DNA from: Cladosporium sp. IMV 00045
Taxonomy: Eukaryota; Ascomycota; Dothideomycetes; Cladosporiales; Cladosporiaceae
Assembly: GCA_001931905.2 (NCBI GenBank)
Contig: MSJI02000664.1
Location: 102,115 to 166,114, forward strand
Direction of reading: 5' to 3'
Length of the DNA stretch: 64,000 nucleotides
Below the pieces are notes generated by a model that was not told the DNA's origin, ran no database searches, and worked only from the letters and a program-made list of their open reading frames with translations. Of the stretch, positions 22,384 through 34,215 are shown one piece after another (the stretch's first letter is position 1; every line of letters begins with the position of its first letter). Position numbers and translations under genes: made by a program.

Positions 22384-24146
22384 TCAAATCCTCAACACGC
22401 TAGTCCTGCTCGCGACCCCATCAAACAGACAGCAGTTGTCGACAGGAATGTACTGCGCAGTCAAAACCTTGATAATCTCCTGTGCGATCATGCCACCCGC
22501 CAGAGACGCGATGTTGTGCAGCTCCTTGCCACCAGCTCTCGTCATCTCAACGCAAATCTTCTCGACTTCCTCCTTGAGTTCCGAGTACTCCGGGTCTTCG
22601 ATGCGAGTCCCCGCTTCCGTGATGAGGTTGTCGACGATCTTGTGCGCGATGCCTGTCAACTTCGTAGCATGAGCTTCGTAGTCTTCTCCTGCCTCTCCAG
22701 GGCTGATGAGTGAAGACACGCCGTCGGTGTGTGTGGTCGGTGTTGAGTGGGTGGCTACGAAGTCATCAAATGCGAGGAATGCGATGTGCAAACCGAGCAG
22801 ACTTTCGGGATTGGTGAGTTGATTTGCCATAGCCTTCGCGCGGTCGCCGAATGCCACGTCTGCGCGTGGGAGGACGACTTGCAAGGGTCGGCCGCGCACG
22901 AGATGAATGTGTGCGGCGCCCTTGCAGAAATTCTCGACTTCTTTTGGATCGATTGATGGTTCCAGATGACCAATGTCCTTCTCCAGCTGTCGGACGATTG
23001 TGACGACTTCTTCACAGTCTCGACGCGCCTTTTCTTTGTAAATCTTTTGCAGGCTGATGTAGTCGTTGGAATGAGCTTTCATGTCAGGGAGTCCTCCTGG
23101 TAGCGGTAGGACACCGTGCTTTGTGTAGAATTCATGAACGGCTCGAGTGATGAACCAGAATGAAGCCGAAGTTGGTGTGAGCTGTTGCGACTCGGATGAT
23201 GCCATGATATCGCGAACAGAAGATGGAGGTTTTGGCGGGTTGAGCGACTTCAGCACAGCGGCATAGGCCTCTTCGAAGTTCTCTTCGTCTCCGCCGTCAG
23301 CGCGGATCATATTTCTGACTGCTGACTTCTCCTTGTATGAATCTGGAAGCTTGCCATCGTTCTCCTGACTCCACTTCTTGACGTAATGCAGCAGAAGACA
23401 GACGTATGGGATGTGACCCTTTTCGTGCGCGCTCATACTTTCTATGCCGTTGGTTTTGTCGACCGAGAATTGCACAAGCTCAGGCCATGGCTGGAGCACG
23501 CGAAGATCATCCAGGGCTGTTGCATCGGGATGTGTGTCGACGATGGGAAATGCCGGGGGAAGTTGAACCGAGAAGTGGGCATAGTATCCGACGGAGTGGA
23601 GGTAGAAGAGAGGGATGTTTAGTGCGGCGGAGTGCTTCTGGATCAAGGAGAGGTTGTTTGGATCGATTGGCGCGGCCACGAGTATGAGAGTGTAAGGCTT
23701 GAGCACTTTGTCCTTTCCAAGGAATGTTTCAAGAGGCTGTCAAAGAGTCAGCTTGGCCTGATGAGGTGGTGGCGATTAGACAACAATACCTCTTTGATGG
23801 CAGTGCCTTTCACATCCGGGTTCAACTCCTGCAGCAGACGAACAGTCTCTTCAGCACGGAACTTGCCCACGCTCTCGTCTTGGAGGAAAAAGTTGACTCC
23901 CAGGTCGGCATCAGTGACAAGCGATGGATCAAGGATCGAGAATTGGCCAATGCCAGGCAGGACGAGATTCTTCAAAGCCTCGATGCCTGTCACGCCAGAT
24001 CCGCTGTTGATGAGAAGGATGTGTGTCTCTTCAAGCGCTTCTTGTCCACTGGCACCCCACAGGCGCAATTGACGATCGTACTTCTTTTCTTTGGCTGTGG
24101 GAAGGTCGTGAAGTGGTGGTGGCGTGGCGGGTCTTTTAGTTGCCAT
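22384..24146 (-). CDS. ULA1: NEDD8-activating enzyme E1 regulatory subunit (APPBP1/Ula1)
   Basis: Partner of Uba3 in the E1 that activates the ubiquitin-like protein NEDD8/Rub1, which then modifies cullins. Exons 24146-23790 and 23736-22384 with a 54-bp intron give 569 residues. The start is family-like: [21 protein letters not shown], then a degenerate nucleotide loop NSGSGVTG, and [19 protein letters not shown]. The long middle is helical, and the end [20 protein letters not shown] fits the adenylation-domain end of APPBP1. As expected for this subunit, no catalytic cysteine domain is seen. Length is near the human protein (534). The gene is divergent to RKI1. Confidence 0.93.
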
Positions 24147-24795
24147 GTTGGCGAGAGATTTGTTGATCAAGGGCGTGGGCGTGAAATGCGAGACTGTGGA
24201 GTCGTCAACAAGGAAGAAAAGCAAATCGGTATGGAAAGTGTTGATTGTTTGTGATACTTCAGTGCTTGCGGTCTGCCACGCGGGCTTCAAGAGCTGTCGT
24301 TCGTCATAGGCAAACGCGAGATGGAAGTGAGAGCTCCAGCCACAGCCAGCAGCCAGCCCCGCAACGAGCACTCGGCCTCACCAAAATTGTCGCCGCGGGG
24401 TAAAGAAGCAGCGAATGGCTCAGACGGCGAGAATCGGCTGATGTCAGTGAGGCACTTCATACAAACATCCATACAGACACAAGAAGGGGGATACCCACTC
24501 TTGTGCCTTAACCTCACAGATCTCCTCCTCCTCCCCTCGCCTGACTCAGTCTTTACTCATTGCCAGGCCTGCATATGCTCGCATGTACGTTTCCTGCCAC
24601 CTGTTGCCATAATTCACTCACCTAAGCATAAGCTACCTCTACCTCAATCAAGTACATATACTGACAGCAACCTCAGCAGCATCCCGCTCTCTCAACAACA
24701 CCTCAACTCGCACTCTCCAAGCCTTGAGAAACACACACTCACCTCCTCGCCTGCCCCTCCCATACACCCGAGCCCTCTCAACCACCACCACCACC
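24147..24795. other. Divergent promoter region, ULA1 and RKI1
   Basis: 649 bp, very C/A-rich towards RKI1 with a (CCA)n stretch just before the start codon. No specific site named. Confidence 0.5.
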
Positions 24796-25674
24796 ATGGC
24801 CTCCAACGACAACATCCCCCCACCCTCCAAACCGCTGGACAACATTGAAACTGCGAAGCGCAAAGCAGCCTTCCGCGCCGTGCAAGACCACTTCAAAAGC
24901 GAGTACAACTTCGTCGGCATCGGCAGCGGCAGCACGATCGTCTACGGCGTCGAAGCGATCAAACACCACCTGACAACCCACCCCCCGCCCCCCAACCACA
25001 TGAACTGGTTCGTGCCGACGGGCTGGAACAGCCGCAAAGTAATCGAAGAAGCGGGCCTGATCCCCATGAACTTCGACTCCCTGCCGGGCGACGCCATGCT
25101 GGAAGTGTGCTTCGACGGCGCGGACGAAGTCGACGACCAGCTCAACTGCATCAAAGGCGGGGGCGCCTGCCTCTTCCAAGAAAAACTCGTCGCCACCCGC
25201 TCCAAGCGCTTCATCTGCATCGCCGACTACCGCAAGCAGCAAACCCGCCTGCTGACCCAGTGGCCCGCCATCCCCATCGAAGTGGCGCCCATCGGGCACG
25301 TGAGCGTGCTGCGCGAGCTGGAATTGCTGGGCTCCTCCAAGCCGAAAATCCGCGAACACACGCTCGCGAAAGCGGGGCCGATCCAGACGGATCAGAGTTT
25401 CTACATCATCGACGCGCCTTTCCCGCAGCTGCTGACTCCCGAAGACGTGCAGAACGGCAAAGACGGGAGCGGCAAAGACGGCGTGTGGGAGGTGTCCGCG
25501 CTGGCGGAGCGCATCAAGCGCATCACGGGCGTGCTGGACGTGGGCTTGTTCTACGGACGCAACGGCGACGAGGCGCAGGCGGCGGGCATGAAGGGCGGGC
25601 AGAAGCCGGTCGCTGCGTACTTTGGTATGGCGGACGGGGGGGTTAGTGTGCAGAAGGCGCCGGGTGTGCAATGA
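24796..25674 (+). CDS. RKI1: Ribose-5-phosphate isomerase A (Rki1)
   Basis: Converts ribose 5-phosphate and ribulose 5-phosphate in the non-oxidative pentose phosphate pathway. One exon, 292 residues. GSGST at 43-47 is the phosphate loop, DGADEVD at 107-113 contains the catalytic aspartates, and KGGGACLFQEK at 120-130 has the conserved lysine and glutamate. PVAAYFGMADGG near the end is also typical. The ATG at 24796 lies in a good context (CACCATGGC); in-frame triplets farther upstream are not ATG. The coding part has strong GC bias, which creates a 297-codon antisense frame that is only a shadow. Confidence 0.95.
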   Translation: MASNDNIPPPSKPLDNIETAKRKAAFRAVQDHFKSEYNFVGIGSGSTIVYGVEAIKHHLTTHPPPPNHMNWFVPTGWNSRKVIEEAGLIPMNFDSLPGDAMLEVCFDGADEVDDQLNCIKGGGACLFQEKLVATRSKRFICIADYRKQQTRLLTQWPAIPIEVAPIGHVSVLRELELLGSSKPKIREHTLAKAGPIQTDQSFYIIDAPFPQLLTPEDVQNGKDGSGKDGVWEVSALAERIKRITGVLDVGLFYGRNGDEAQAAGMKGGQKPVAAYFGMADGGVSVQKAPGVQ

Positions 25675-26837
25675 TTTGATTGGATCTGAGTTTGCATGTT
25701 GAGTTGGAGAGAGAGTGGGTGTTGATAGAAGTGGAAATGTTCAAGGTCATGCATATAGATTTCACATGTGACCCTTTTTTTCCGATTTTTCCAGCTTCCC
25801 ACTCGTTTTGTCTTTCATGGCACGTGAATGGTGAAATCTCGCCTCAACGTTCAAGCGAAAAGGAAAGGAAAAGAAATAAATAGAGGAAAGAATCATCTCA
25901 TGAGCGAGAAGCGAGAATGCAAGAAAGCAAGACACCCGCACAGTACCCACGACAAAGCAGCTCCCCAGTTTTCCAAGCTCATGGCCACAAATACATAGCC
26001 CCATCCCAAGAACGGCTTGCCCGGTATTGCCCCATGCACGAGCGAGTACAGTACGCAGACAAGGGTGCGGAAGCGAGGAGAGCGAGAAGAGAGTATAATA
26101 AAGAGACAGCGAGATTTGAAAAGATGATAAAGATTTTCTTGAGGAGTGTGATCTTTCTGCATCTTTTGATAGATAGAAAGGTACCAGGTAGGTGTCGGTA
26201 CCTCATTTACTTCTTCCGATCAAGTCTTGCTAAAAACAAAAAAACCCTAATAGTAACGCCAGTCAGTGAAGAGGCGAATGGGACGAGGTCTCTCCGTCTC
26301 CCCCCATCGCCCCTGATAAAAAGCAAGCACTGCGCCCAACCCATATTGTCCAGATTCCCCAAGATAATAGAACGCCGTCGCTATGCCTTCTGCGCATTTC
26401 GAAATCAATAATAAGATAAAGAACTTCGCCCTTCGCTTCTCGCCCTTGGAGGGGGAAGCAACAGGGTGAAGATATTGTTCGGCTAGGAGCAAAGTAAGAA
26501 GACTTTGGCCAAACCACCCTTTTCGTCAATTCCATGATCGCCCACGCACCACGCTATGCAAGATAAAAACTCCTCCTTGCCTCTTTTCCTTGATGAGGTC
26601 GAGGAGTGAAAACATCCAAACCCAGCCGATATCTATCAGATCCTGTCCTTTTTTGCTAAAAAGAGAAGAAAAGAGAAGAAAAGAAAACTGGGGTATCTTC
26701 GCTTTCCTTTTGACAACTTTTGCCGCCCAAACAAGTTGCAAGGAGACGCCGGGTCTTTGCCGACCAGAAGACCGATGGCAATTGGAAGATGCGCAGTGAC
26801 ATTCCCGTCCAGCCTCAGTGACCGACCAGCGCTCGCA
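25675..26837. other. Long convergent intergenic region
   Basis: 1163 bp between the converging ends of RKI1 and the OTU gene, long for this gene-dense window. It includes A/G-rich stretches (25850-25875, 26655-26690). Open frames are short and do not look like proteins. It may only hold 3' ends. Confidence 0.45.
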
Positions 26838-28347
26838 TCATATATACAGCGTCCTCAACGTATCGACCGGCGGCGTCTGCGTCAGCCCGTCCTTCCTCAA
26901 CGCAATCCCCGCCGCGGCCGCCGTAGCAGCGGCAGCAGCGGCGTTAGCAGGATCGACGTGGGCGTCGCCATTACTCGTCTTGGAAGCGGCTTGTTGGCGC
27001 TCCTTCCTCGCCGCCTTCTGAGCCTGCTTCTTGATATCCTTCTTATCGCGGGCGGAGATGCGAGGGCCCGGTTGTGACAGTGCCGTCTTGCCGGATTGAT
27101 GCTTTTCGTAGTCCGGAGGGGGTTTGGGCGGATGCAGTTTCAGTCGTATGGGAGGGCGGGAGGGGGCTGTTGATGTTGATTGCGAGGTGGTGCTGGGGTT
27201 GCTGTTTTGCGAGGAGTCCGGGAAGGTGGAGGCTTCGCTGTCTTCGCCGGTGGAGCTGGCGAAGGAGGATTGCGAGCCGTCGTCTGCCGTTTCTAATTGG
27301 GAGAGGGCGTGGCGGGTTTCGTTGGAGCGGGCTTTGCCCTTCTTCACGGCCCGGCTCAAGCGGCGGTCTTGTTTCTTGTTCGGGCCGGCGTGGACATCGT
27401 CGTCACTGTCTTGATCGCGTTCGACGCTGGAGCTTTCCTGCGCTGATGAGCCGCTGCCGTTCTCTTCTGCGTCCATCAGGTTCGATACGGCGGCGTCAAT
27501 GTTGCCTTTCGAAGCTTCCAACGCCCGCTTGATCGTTGGTTTGTCTGCGAGGAAGGGCAGGCAGTTCGATACGACGTCGATCTGCCAGGGTTGCACGTAG
27601 GGTGTGGCATTGAGCTTTTGCTTTTGTTTGAGTTCCTCTTCAGGGCTGAGGACTTTGGGTGTTACGTTTGGGAGACCGGCGTGCGGGCCGTCGAGATTTC
27701 GGATGGAGGAGTAGTGCTCCCACATGTGATATGCAATGTGTGCCACGGGACGGTCGGCCTGATCGCCATAATCACCAGCTCCTGAGACCATGTAGGCAAA
27801 GTCTCTTTGGTATATCTTGACGTCAACGCCGAACGCACTGCTGAACGCGGTGATCTCCATGTTGTCGCCGTACGTTCCTCCTTTTGCCATTACGTCGAGG
27901 TGACCTTCGAACACTTTGTCGATGTCGGCTTCGGAGGGCGTGGCAATGCTGGCGGGACTGTTGAAAGCACCGGCATTCTTTCGTTTGGGATTCCTGCGAG
28001 TGCCACCGCCGGGATGAACGTCGATGAATTGTTTGTAGTAGGCGGCATGATCACGCATGTAACAGATCACTTGGGCACGGATGGCGGCGTGGGAGGTTTG
28101 ATCGCCGTATATTTGATCGGAGAGGGCGTTGAACAGACAGTTGCCTAAGGGAGGGGAGCGGTGTTAGCATGGGCATGCATGTGCTAGGGGCGAGCAGGAC
28201 GAGCGGCGGCGGTGACGGTGGATGTGCAAGCGATGATTATATGAGAGAGTCAGGGAAGACAGGAATGTACAAGAGCATACCATCGCCGCGAATGTCTGAA
28301 GCATAGAGGCCTAGAGCAGACAGCCCAGGAAATTCATTCTCGGACAT
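26838..28347 (-). CDS. OTU-domain deubiquitinase (OTUD3/OTU2-like), copy A
   Basis: Cysteine protease that removes ubiquitin. Exons 28347-28281 and 28144-26838 with a 136-bp intron give at least 457 residues. The OTU catalytic signature GDGNCLFNALSDQ has D22 and C25; the intron cuts inside the glycine codon of this motif. The paired histidine is in MWEHYSSIR. A UBA-like helical bundle follows (PWQIDVVSNCLPFLADKPTI and onward), then a disordered Ser/Pro tail with an alanine run. The start is uncertain: MSENEF at 28347 is the first good ATG, but the frame stays open to about 28436, where a CTAAC...CCAG acceptor suggests an additional 5' exon. Residues from the point matching 27664 upwards are repeated in copy B. 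Confidence 0.85.
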
Positions 28348-30311
28348 GGTTGTCCCACACAAAGGTGGCTCTGGAGGGCGAGAGAGCAGCAGGCTGCGGA
28401 TGATGATGGGGATTGCGGAGCAGCAGGCGAGCAGCACTGGACAGCGAAGGGTTAGCAGCAGTCATTTGGAGGAAATGAAATGCCGCCACCGAGGAGAAGG
28501 AGAAGGAGAGGGTTGTGAGAAAATATTAAGGAAATGGACTAGACACAGCCCATGGGGAGAGGAGTAGTGTGGAAGAGAGGGCGGTGATATGCAATTGAAG
28601 AAAATCAATAAACGGAGCTAGGCTGGCTGGCTTAGAGGTAGCAGGGTCAGAGAAAGGCAGCCTGCCGTCATTCGGGAGTTTTGGGATGACTGGCTGTGCT
28701 TGTGCTGGTGCTGCCACCCGCCGGTGCCTCTCTTTCTCTCTGTCTCTTTTCGTTCTCGGGTCACTTACGGAGCTGGGCGTGCCTCTCTCACGCACTTGTT
28801 GCTAGTGCCGACTCGACCATTCGTTTGTTCTGCAAAGTGTCTGACTGGGTGGAAATTGTTGGTGATGTTGTTGTTATTTGTGGTGATTATGGGTCGAATG
28901 ATTTGATGTGTGAGAGTTGATTCTTTCTTCTCGTATATCAGGCGGGTGAATGATCAAGTCAGATCTGGTGAGTGAGGTAATAGATCGAGTTTGTGATTTC
29001 CCATGCTCTCGACTTTGCCTCCTCCTCCCCTCTGCATCATTTCCTTGCCGTGGACGAAGAGGCTCGGGCTTGGCACTGCAGCAGCTGTCTTGCTTGCCTG
29101 CAGTTAATCCAGGGCGATGATGATAATAAACTTTGCGAAGCTCTCTCTTTCTCAAGCCTCGTTTTTAATTTTTCTCTTGATCTCATGTCTACCTACTTGC
29201 TTACCCGTGCCCTAACATGGATCTAGCTTGCCTGGGGGATTATTATACTTTCACAGCTCTGATGAAATTTCTCTCCTCGACATACAGCTCTCCGTCGGCT
29301 TCGCACAGCACAGCGGAGTTCGCACCGCCCCTCCTCCTCCACCTGTCCGTCTTTTGGTCGCGTGAGTTGCTGCTCTTGCGTCTGCGTGCCTGGTCAGCCA
29401 CCCCTAGGGCTTGCATATGACAGGTATCATCTATGCCACACCAAACGCACACAAGATCAAGATCGGCGTGTGTCACGATAATACGAGAAACGTGGCTCAT
29501 GCGGGAGGTAATTGCCTGTGACTACTTATATGTATTTGCTGACAGTCCCTCGTGATTTCGAGAGCCACATCCAAGAAGAACCAAGGATTATGAGGTAAGC
29601 CTGCATATCTCATGCTCTGCTTTGGAGATGAATCATACCTAGCATCCTGTCGATGTCAATATTTCTCTATTCTTAACCTTATTCCTGCGAGTCGAGATGT
29701 TATGGACCTGAAGATGCTATCAAAAGGAGCTACATATACTCGACTACCGCGTTCACTCATTGGTCCGTTGTTGAACTACACGCTCAAACGGTCCAATGCA
29801 AGCAAGGACTTGAGCGTGTTCCTTCGCAAGTCCTGGGTTAGCTTGATTCATTCACGAGTCATCCAAAGTACATGTAGGGTGTATATGTACTCTCTTCCAG
29901 CATCTCCGTACTTTACTGTACCACTACATGAGCGAGATTTCCCATCCGTTCTTATCGGCAAGCAATTGACATTCAACTTTTTTTTTTTTCATCTTCCACA
30001 CATCCGTGTACAATCAATCAATTGCGGTCTGTCGCAAGACTATGATTCACGTTATCGGCGAATTCATCATCTTCCATTAGTCAATCGATATCTCCAACAT
30101 CTCGCCCGTGTGATCCAACTCCGTTCGCTTGGAATCGGCTTTTGACATCCGACCTCGGCCAGACGATCCATTGAGCTTATCGCTCTCGCCCAACACCGAA
30201 GACCTCACATATCACATCTCCGTATGTACAAAAGATCAATGATATACACTGCTTCTCCTTGCTTCGCATAAATTTCCATTGTATAGTCACAAGTGCCTCT
30301 TCCACCCGAAC
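28348..30311. other. Long intergenic region between OTU and DAAO genes, copy A
   Basis: About 1.96 kb between divergent genes. It aligns to 42763-44785 but with many small insertions and deletions that break every open frame, so it is not protein coding. Besides both promoters it may contain a 5' exon of the OTU gene (acceptor near 28437). Confidence 0.55.
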
Positions 30312-31538
30312 ATGCCACTAAACATCGTCGTCCTCGGGTACGTACTCAATCCACCCACAAACCCTCCCAAACCTCTCCAACCCCAATGCTAACCTCCAAA
30401 CAGTGCCGGCGTGAGCGGCCTCACCACCGCCCTCCTCCTAGCGAGAGACCATGGCCACAACGTAACGATCATCGCAAAACACATGCCCGGAGACTACGAC
30501 ATCGAATACGCCAGTCCCTGGGCCGGCGCCAACAGCCTGCCCGTCGGCAAGCCCAATTCCAAACAACAAACCTACGAAACCGTCACTTGGAGAGCCCTCG
30601 AGAAAATGGCCAAAGAGACTCCAGAAGCAGGCATACATTTCCAGAGTTCGTAGGCCCCAAGCATAATCACCCAACACCACTCAGATCAAAAACCAAGCCC
30701 ACCACTAACACAACCCAAAGACAACTTCATCTACCGCCGCCACAAAGACGCCAACAGCCCCGTCGGCGACTGGTTCCGCGAGCTCATCCGCGAAGACGCC
30801 TGGTTCAAAGACGTGCTGCCCAACTTCCGCGTCCTTGCCCCCTCCGAACTTCCCCCAGGCATGGACGGCGGCACGAACTTCACCTCCGTCTGCATCAACA
30901 CCGCCCTCTACCTGCCGTGGCTGGTCTCGCAGTGCCTGAAAAACCGCGCCGTGGTGCGCCGCGGGGTTGTCGGGCATGTTGCTGAGGCTGCGGATTTGCA
31001 TCATTCGGGTAAGCGGGCGGATGTTGTGGTGAATGCTACGGGGCTATCGTCGTTGAGGCTGGGGGGTGTGGAGGATAAGACTCTCTACCCTGCGCGTGGG
31101 CAGATTGTGGTTGTGCGGAATGAGCCGGGGAAAATGGCCTCGACGTCAGGGACGGACGATGGCGGCGACGAGGCGTGTTACGTGATGCAGCGGGCTGCTG
31201 GAGGGGGTACGGTGCTGGGCGGGTGTTTGCAGAAAGGGAACTGGGAGAGTCAGGTCGACCACAATCTCAGCCAGCGCATCATGAAGCGCGCGGTGGAGCT
31301 TTGTCCGCAGCTCGTGCCGGAGGGAAAGGGGGTGGAGGCGCTGGATGTCGTGAGGCATGGAGTGGGATTGAGGCCGATGAGGGAGGGGGGCATACGGGTT
31401 GAGAGGGAGAGGGTGAGGGGTGTGGATGTCGTGCATAATTATGGGCATGCTGGGTATGGGTATCAGACGGCTTTTGGGTGTGCGGAGGAGGTGGTGCGGT
31501 TGCTTGGGGAGGGGGGAGGGGTTAAGGCGAGGTTGTGA
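30312..31538 (+). CDS. D-amino-acid oxidase (FAD), copy A
   Basis: Peroxisomal flavoenzyme that oxidises D-amino acids to keto acids, ammonia and hydrogen peroxide. Three exons, 30312-30337, 30404-30645 and 30721-31538, give 361 residues. The dinucleotide loop GAGVSG at 9-14 is split by intron 1. The DAO signature VVHNYGHAGYGYQTAFGCA is complete near residue 330. The C-terminus ARL is a type 1 peroxisome signal variant. Intron 2 has the donor GTTCGT here while copy B has GTGAGT. Length matches the yeast and fungal enzymes (about 350-370). The enzyme lets fungi use D-amino acids as nitrogen source. Confidence 0.92.
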
Positions 31539-32431
31539 GAGTGAGGTTGTTGGGTATGTTTGTGTTTCAGGTGATGGTTTGAATGAATTTGTCATGACAG
31601 TAAAGAGCTTCTCGTTGGTCACGATTTTTCTGATATCGATCCGTGGAAATATAGGAGGGGATGGAGAGAATGGCCGCAATATTGTATTCAATGGAAAGAG
31701 CGTAGCGTAGCCCATACCGTTAGGCCCGAATGCATGAGCTCGTTTCTGCAAGCTGTGCAACACGGCCTCGAACAGGAGGTAGCCGTACATCGGTGAATTC
31801 ATGGTCCGTCTAATCAATCGCAACATTAGACAAATTTGTAGAGACCGTTTTCGAGTTTTGAATCATGTCCAAGGCCTATTTCTTTTTGTCAATCAAGCAG
31901 GTGATTGACAAGGTGACAATGGATGGAAAGCTTCCCAATAGAAACCCTAGGATAGGCGAATTACCTAAAGATATTCATCGAAAAAATGCCACGCGTAAGA
32001 TCAAAAATTTAAGGGGATCCGATGTCGTTTCGAAATGAGCGAGCCATCATTACCTTGTGGAAACATTGCTCTGAGAGCACACGACTGTTCAGACGGGGAA
32101 AAAAGAAGGACTTGCGCATTACATGTAGATACACTCTTTAGACGATTGATCGTTCGATCAAGACAGCAATCGTACTGACATGTAGTTGGTGAGGCTAGCA
32201 GCAGTAATAGAAATAGGAGGACCACCTGCTGCGGAATGACGAATGCGCCAAGTCAGCCTTTCCCAGCTCTCTTCCCCGTGTTCATCCCAAGCCTCGGACA
32301 GAGGCAGCAGCAACTTGGAAGCCCAGGCAGCTCTCCAAAAGCAACAACCCAAAACACATCTCTTTCCTTTACATCACACCCTCCACTCATCACCTCACTT
32401 ACGATCAACTTGAGATCAAGAATCGCCCATC
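31539..32431. other. Intergenic, upstream of TVP15 copy A
   Basis: 893 bp. Several blocks are well kept in copy B (for example 31930-32030 and 32140-32290), which points to promoter sequence of TVP15. No gene found. Confidence 0.5.
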
Positions 32432-33500
32432 ATGGATTTCTCCGACGCCTTGTTAGTCCCCATCCTCCCACGGCACGCAAAGCAAGCACGCGCAATCGCG
32501 AACCTGCAGCCGCGACAGCGACAGCGACACTACAGCTCTGCTGCCAGCCTCCCACCCAGCTCTACAGCGAGATAGACATACGTGCTAATCAATCTCTCCA
32601 CACAGCCGCATCGTCAACCTCGTCGCCGGTGTCCTCATGGTCCTCGGCGGTATCAGCCAGTTCTTCGACATTGGAATGTGAGCGCAAGAGTCCACGAGAA
32701 GAGGCCTTCCATTGGAGGAGGCGCTTTGAGAACCCGCGATAGTGAATGACGTTTGCTGATACGAGTTTCTTTGCGCGACCGCAGTAAGACGATCGTCGTT
32801 GGAATCTATGCGATTATCTTCGGTGCCGGTGAGAATTACCTTGCGATGCGCCCTGGCCTGCATGGGCCTGGGTGGTGGTTTACATGCGACGTGAGCGCTA
32901 ATGCGATTTCTTCTGTACAGCTACTGGCCTTCTTGGTTCGTTACGACAAGCCCTTCAAGCATGCGATTCGCATGGCGCGACAACAACGACAAAGACTTAC
33001 ATCTACTGCAGAATTCCAGATCCCCCCGCAGGTCGCCAGATATGCCTCGTTCATGTTCAGCTTCATCGGTCGCGGCGCGTGTACGTTTTTCTTCCCCAAG
33101 TCCCTTGGAAAATCGCAGTACTGGAATCGCATACGCAAGAAAGAGAGAGGAACAGGAGCAGGAACAATGCGACGAAAATTGGAGAGAAAGCGATCAAGTC
33201 AAGGCAAAGAGCTAGAAACATGGCAAGCTGACAACACCTGCCCAGTCTACTTCTTCATCGGCTGCGTCCTCCTCGGCGGCAAGTGGTACAACTACGTCCC
33301 CGCGTCGATCACCGCCCTCATCGGTTTGGTGTACATTGCCCTCGAATTCGTGCCTTCCATCGAGCCCCCTGCGAACATGAGGTATGTCTAGACTTTCTCC
33401 CAGCTAGATGCCGGAAGAAAGGTGGATGGATGGTCTGCGACACGAGTGCTGACGAGAACACAGGGACGCGGACGCCGGCTGGGGCGCCGAGCAGGTGTAA
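32432..33500 (+). CDS. TVP15: Golgi membrane protein Tvp15 (COPI-associated family), copy A
   Basis: Small tetraspan protein of late Golgi vesicles. Seven exons are inferred: 32432-32451, 32606-32677, 32785-32828, 32921-32935, 33012-33080, 33246-33381 and 33464-33500. They join without frame breaks to 130 residues, close to yeast Tvp15 (143). Four hydrophobic segments are seen, among them RIVNLVAGVLMVLGGI, TIVVGIYAIIFGAATGLL and FYFFIGCVLLGG. The block PPQVARYASFMFSFIGRGA is the best match to Tvp15, and the end EPPANMRDADAGW is also shared. Exon 4 has only 15 bases and encodes most of ATGLL. Copy B shows the same seven exon lengths with one amino-acid change, so the model is well supported. 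Unspliced frames yield meaningless products. Confidence 0.93.
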
Positions 33501-33922
33501 GCACAAAGCGATTTTGATCGGGAAACCGATTGAGAGGTCGTCCGTCGTTCGGTGAAGGCGCGACGGATGGCGATGGTTGCTTCGTGGCGCGAATCGAAAA
33601 TGAGATGCAGGGTTTTGGCGCCTGGCTAGATTGAGAGTTGGTTTGAGCGCGCTCGAGAGAGGGAGTTTTGAGAAGCTCCTTTGGGCGGTGGCCGCTGTTT
33701 GTATCAATTACGAAGGGAAAGATTGGCATTTCTTTCTTTGGCTTCGGAAGCATGATTGATGTACGTAGAGTGGCATGTACGAATCGGAAATTGTGATGAG
33801 GATTGAACAATCGAATTTGAGAGGCTTCTTCTCATGGGTTGTCAGTGGTTCACTGATTCACTGATTCGTGAAGTGTATGTCGGCACCGTTGCGCAGATTC
33901 CACGGCTGCATTAAAGGCACTT

Positions 33923-34215
33923 CATTCTAAACCCAGTGTGCGGCCTTTTGACACGCGACACAGCAAGACCATCTCATCTGATCAAGAGGGTTCATGAATT
34001 TTGAAGAGACTTGATCTCGCAGACCAATTGGTAGTGATACTCTGTTTGTGATGAACAGGTCGAGACGATCATGGCGAGTTAGTTGGTTGAAAGATGCATA
34101 CCATTCTAGACCCAATGGCCTCGCTGATGGTCTGGCCACGCGACAATCGAGCACCATCTGATAAAGAGGGCAAGGACGGCCATGAATAATGCCCTTGCCC
34201 GACGAACTGGTTCTG
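33923..34215. repeat. Decayed tandem duplication, unit about 179 bp
   Basis: A block starting CATTCTAAACCCA at 33923 comes back as CATTCTAGACCCA at 34102, followed in both by GGCC, CACGCGACA, CATCTGAT and AAGAGGG at similar spacing. Copy B has only one unit here. The second unit is the better match to copy B. Confidence 0.7.
34156..34164 (+). promoter_or_regulatory. GATA site ATCTGATAA, upstream of sreA copy A (distal)
   Basis: Matches the ATCWGATAA site described for SREA-type iron repressors. Same site at 48532-48540 in copy B. Confidence 0.5.

Noticed and set aside
24778..25671. 297-codon antisense open frame over RKI1
   Set aside because: It is an exact shadow of a strongly GC-biased, clearly recognised gene and resembles no protein family.
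33388..33810. Antisense frame downstream of TVP15 copy A
   Set aside because: The matching region in copy B carries indels that change the frame and the sequence, so it is not under coding selection.
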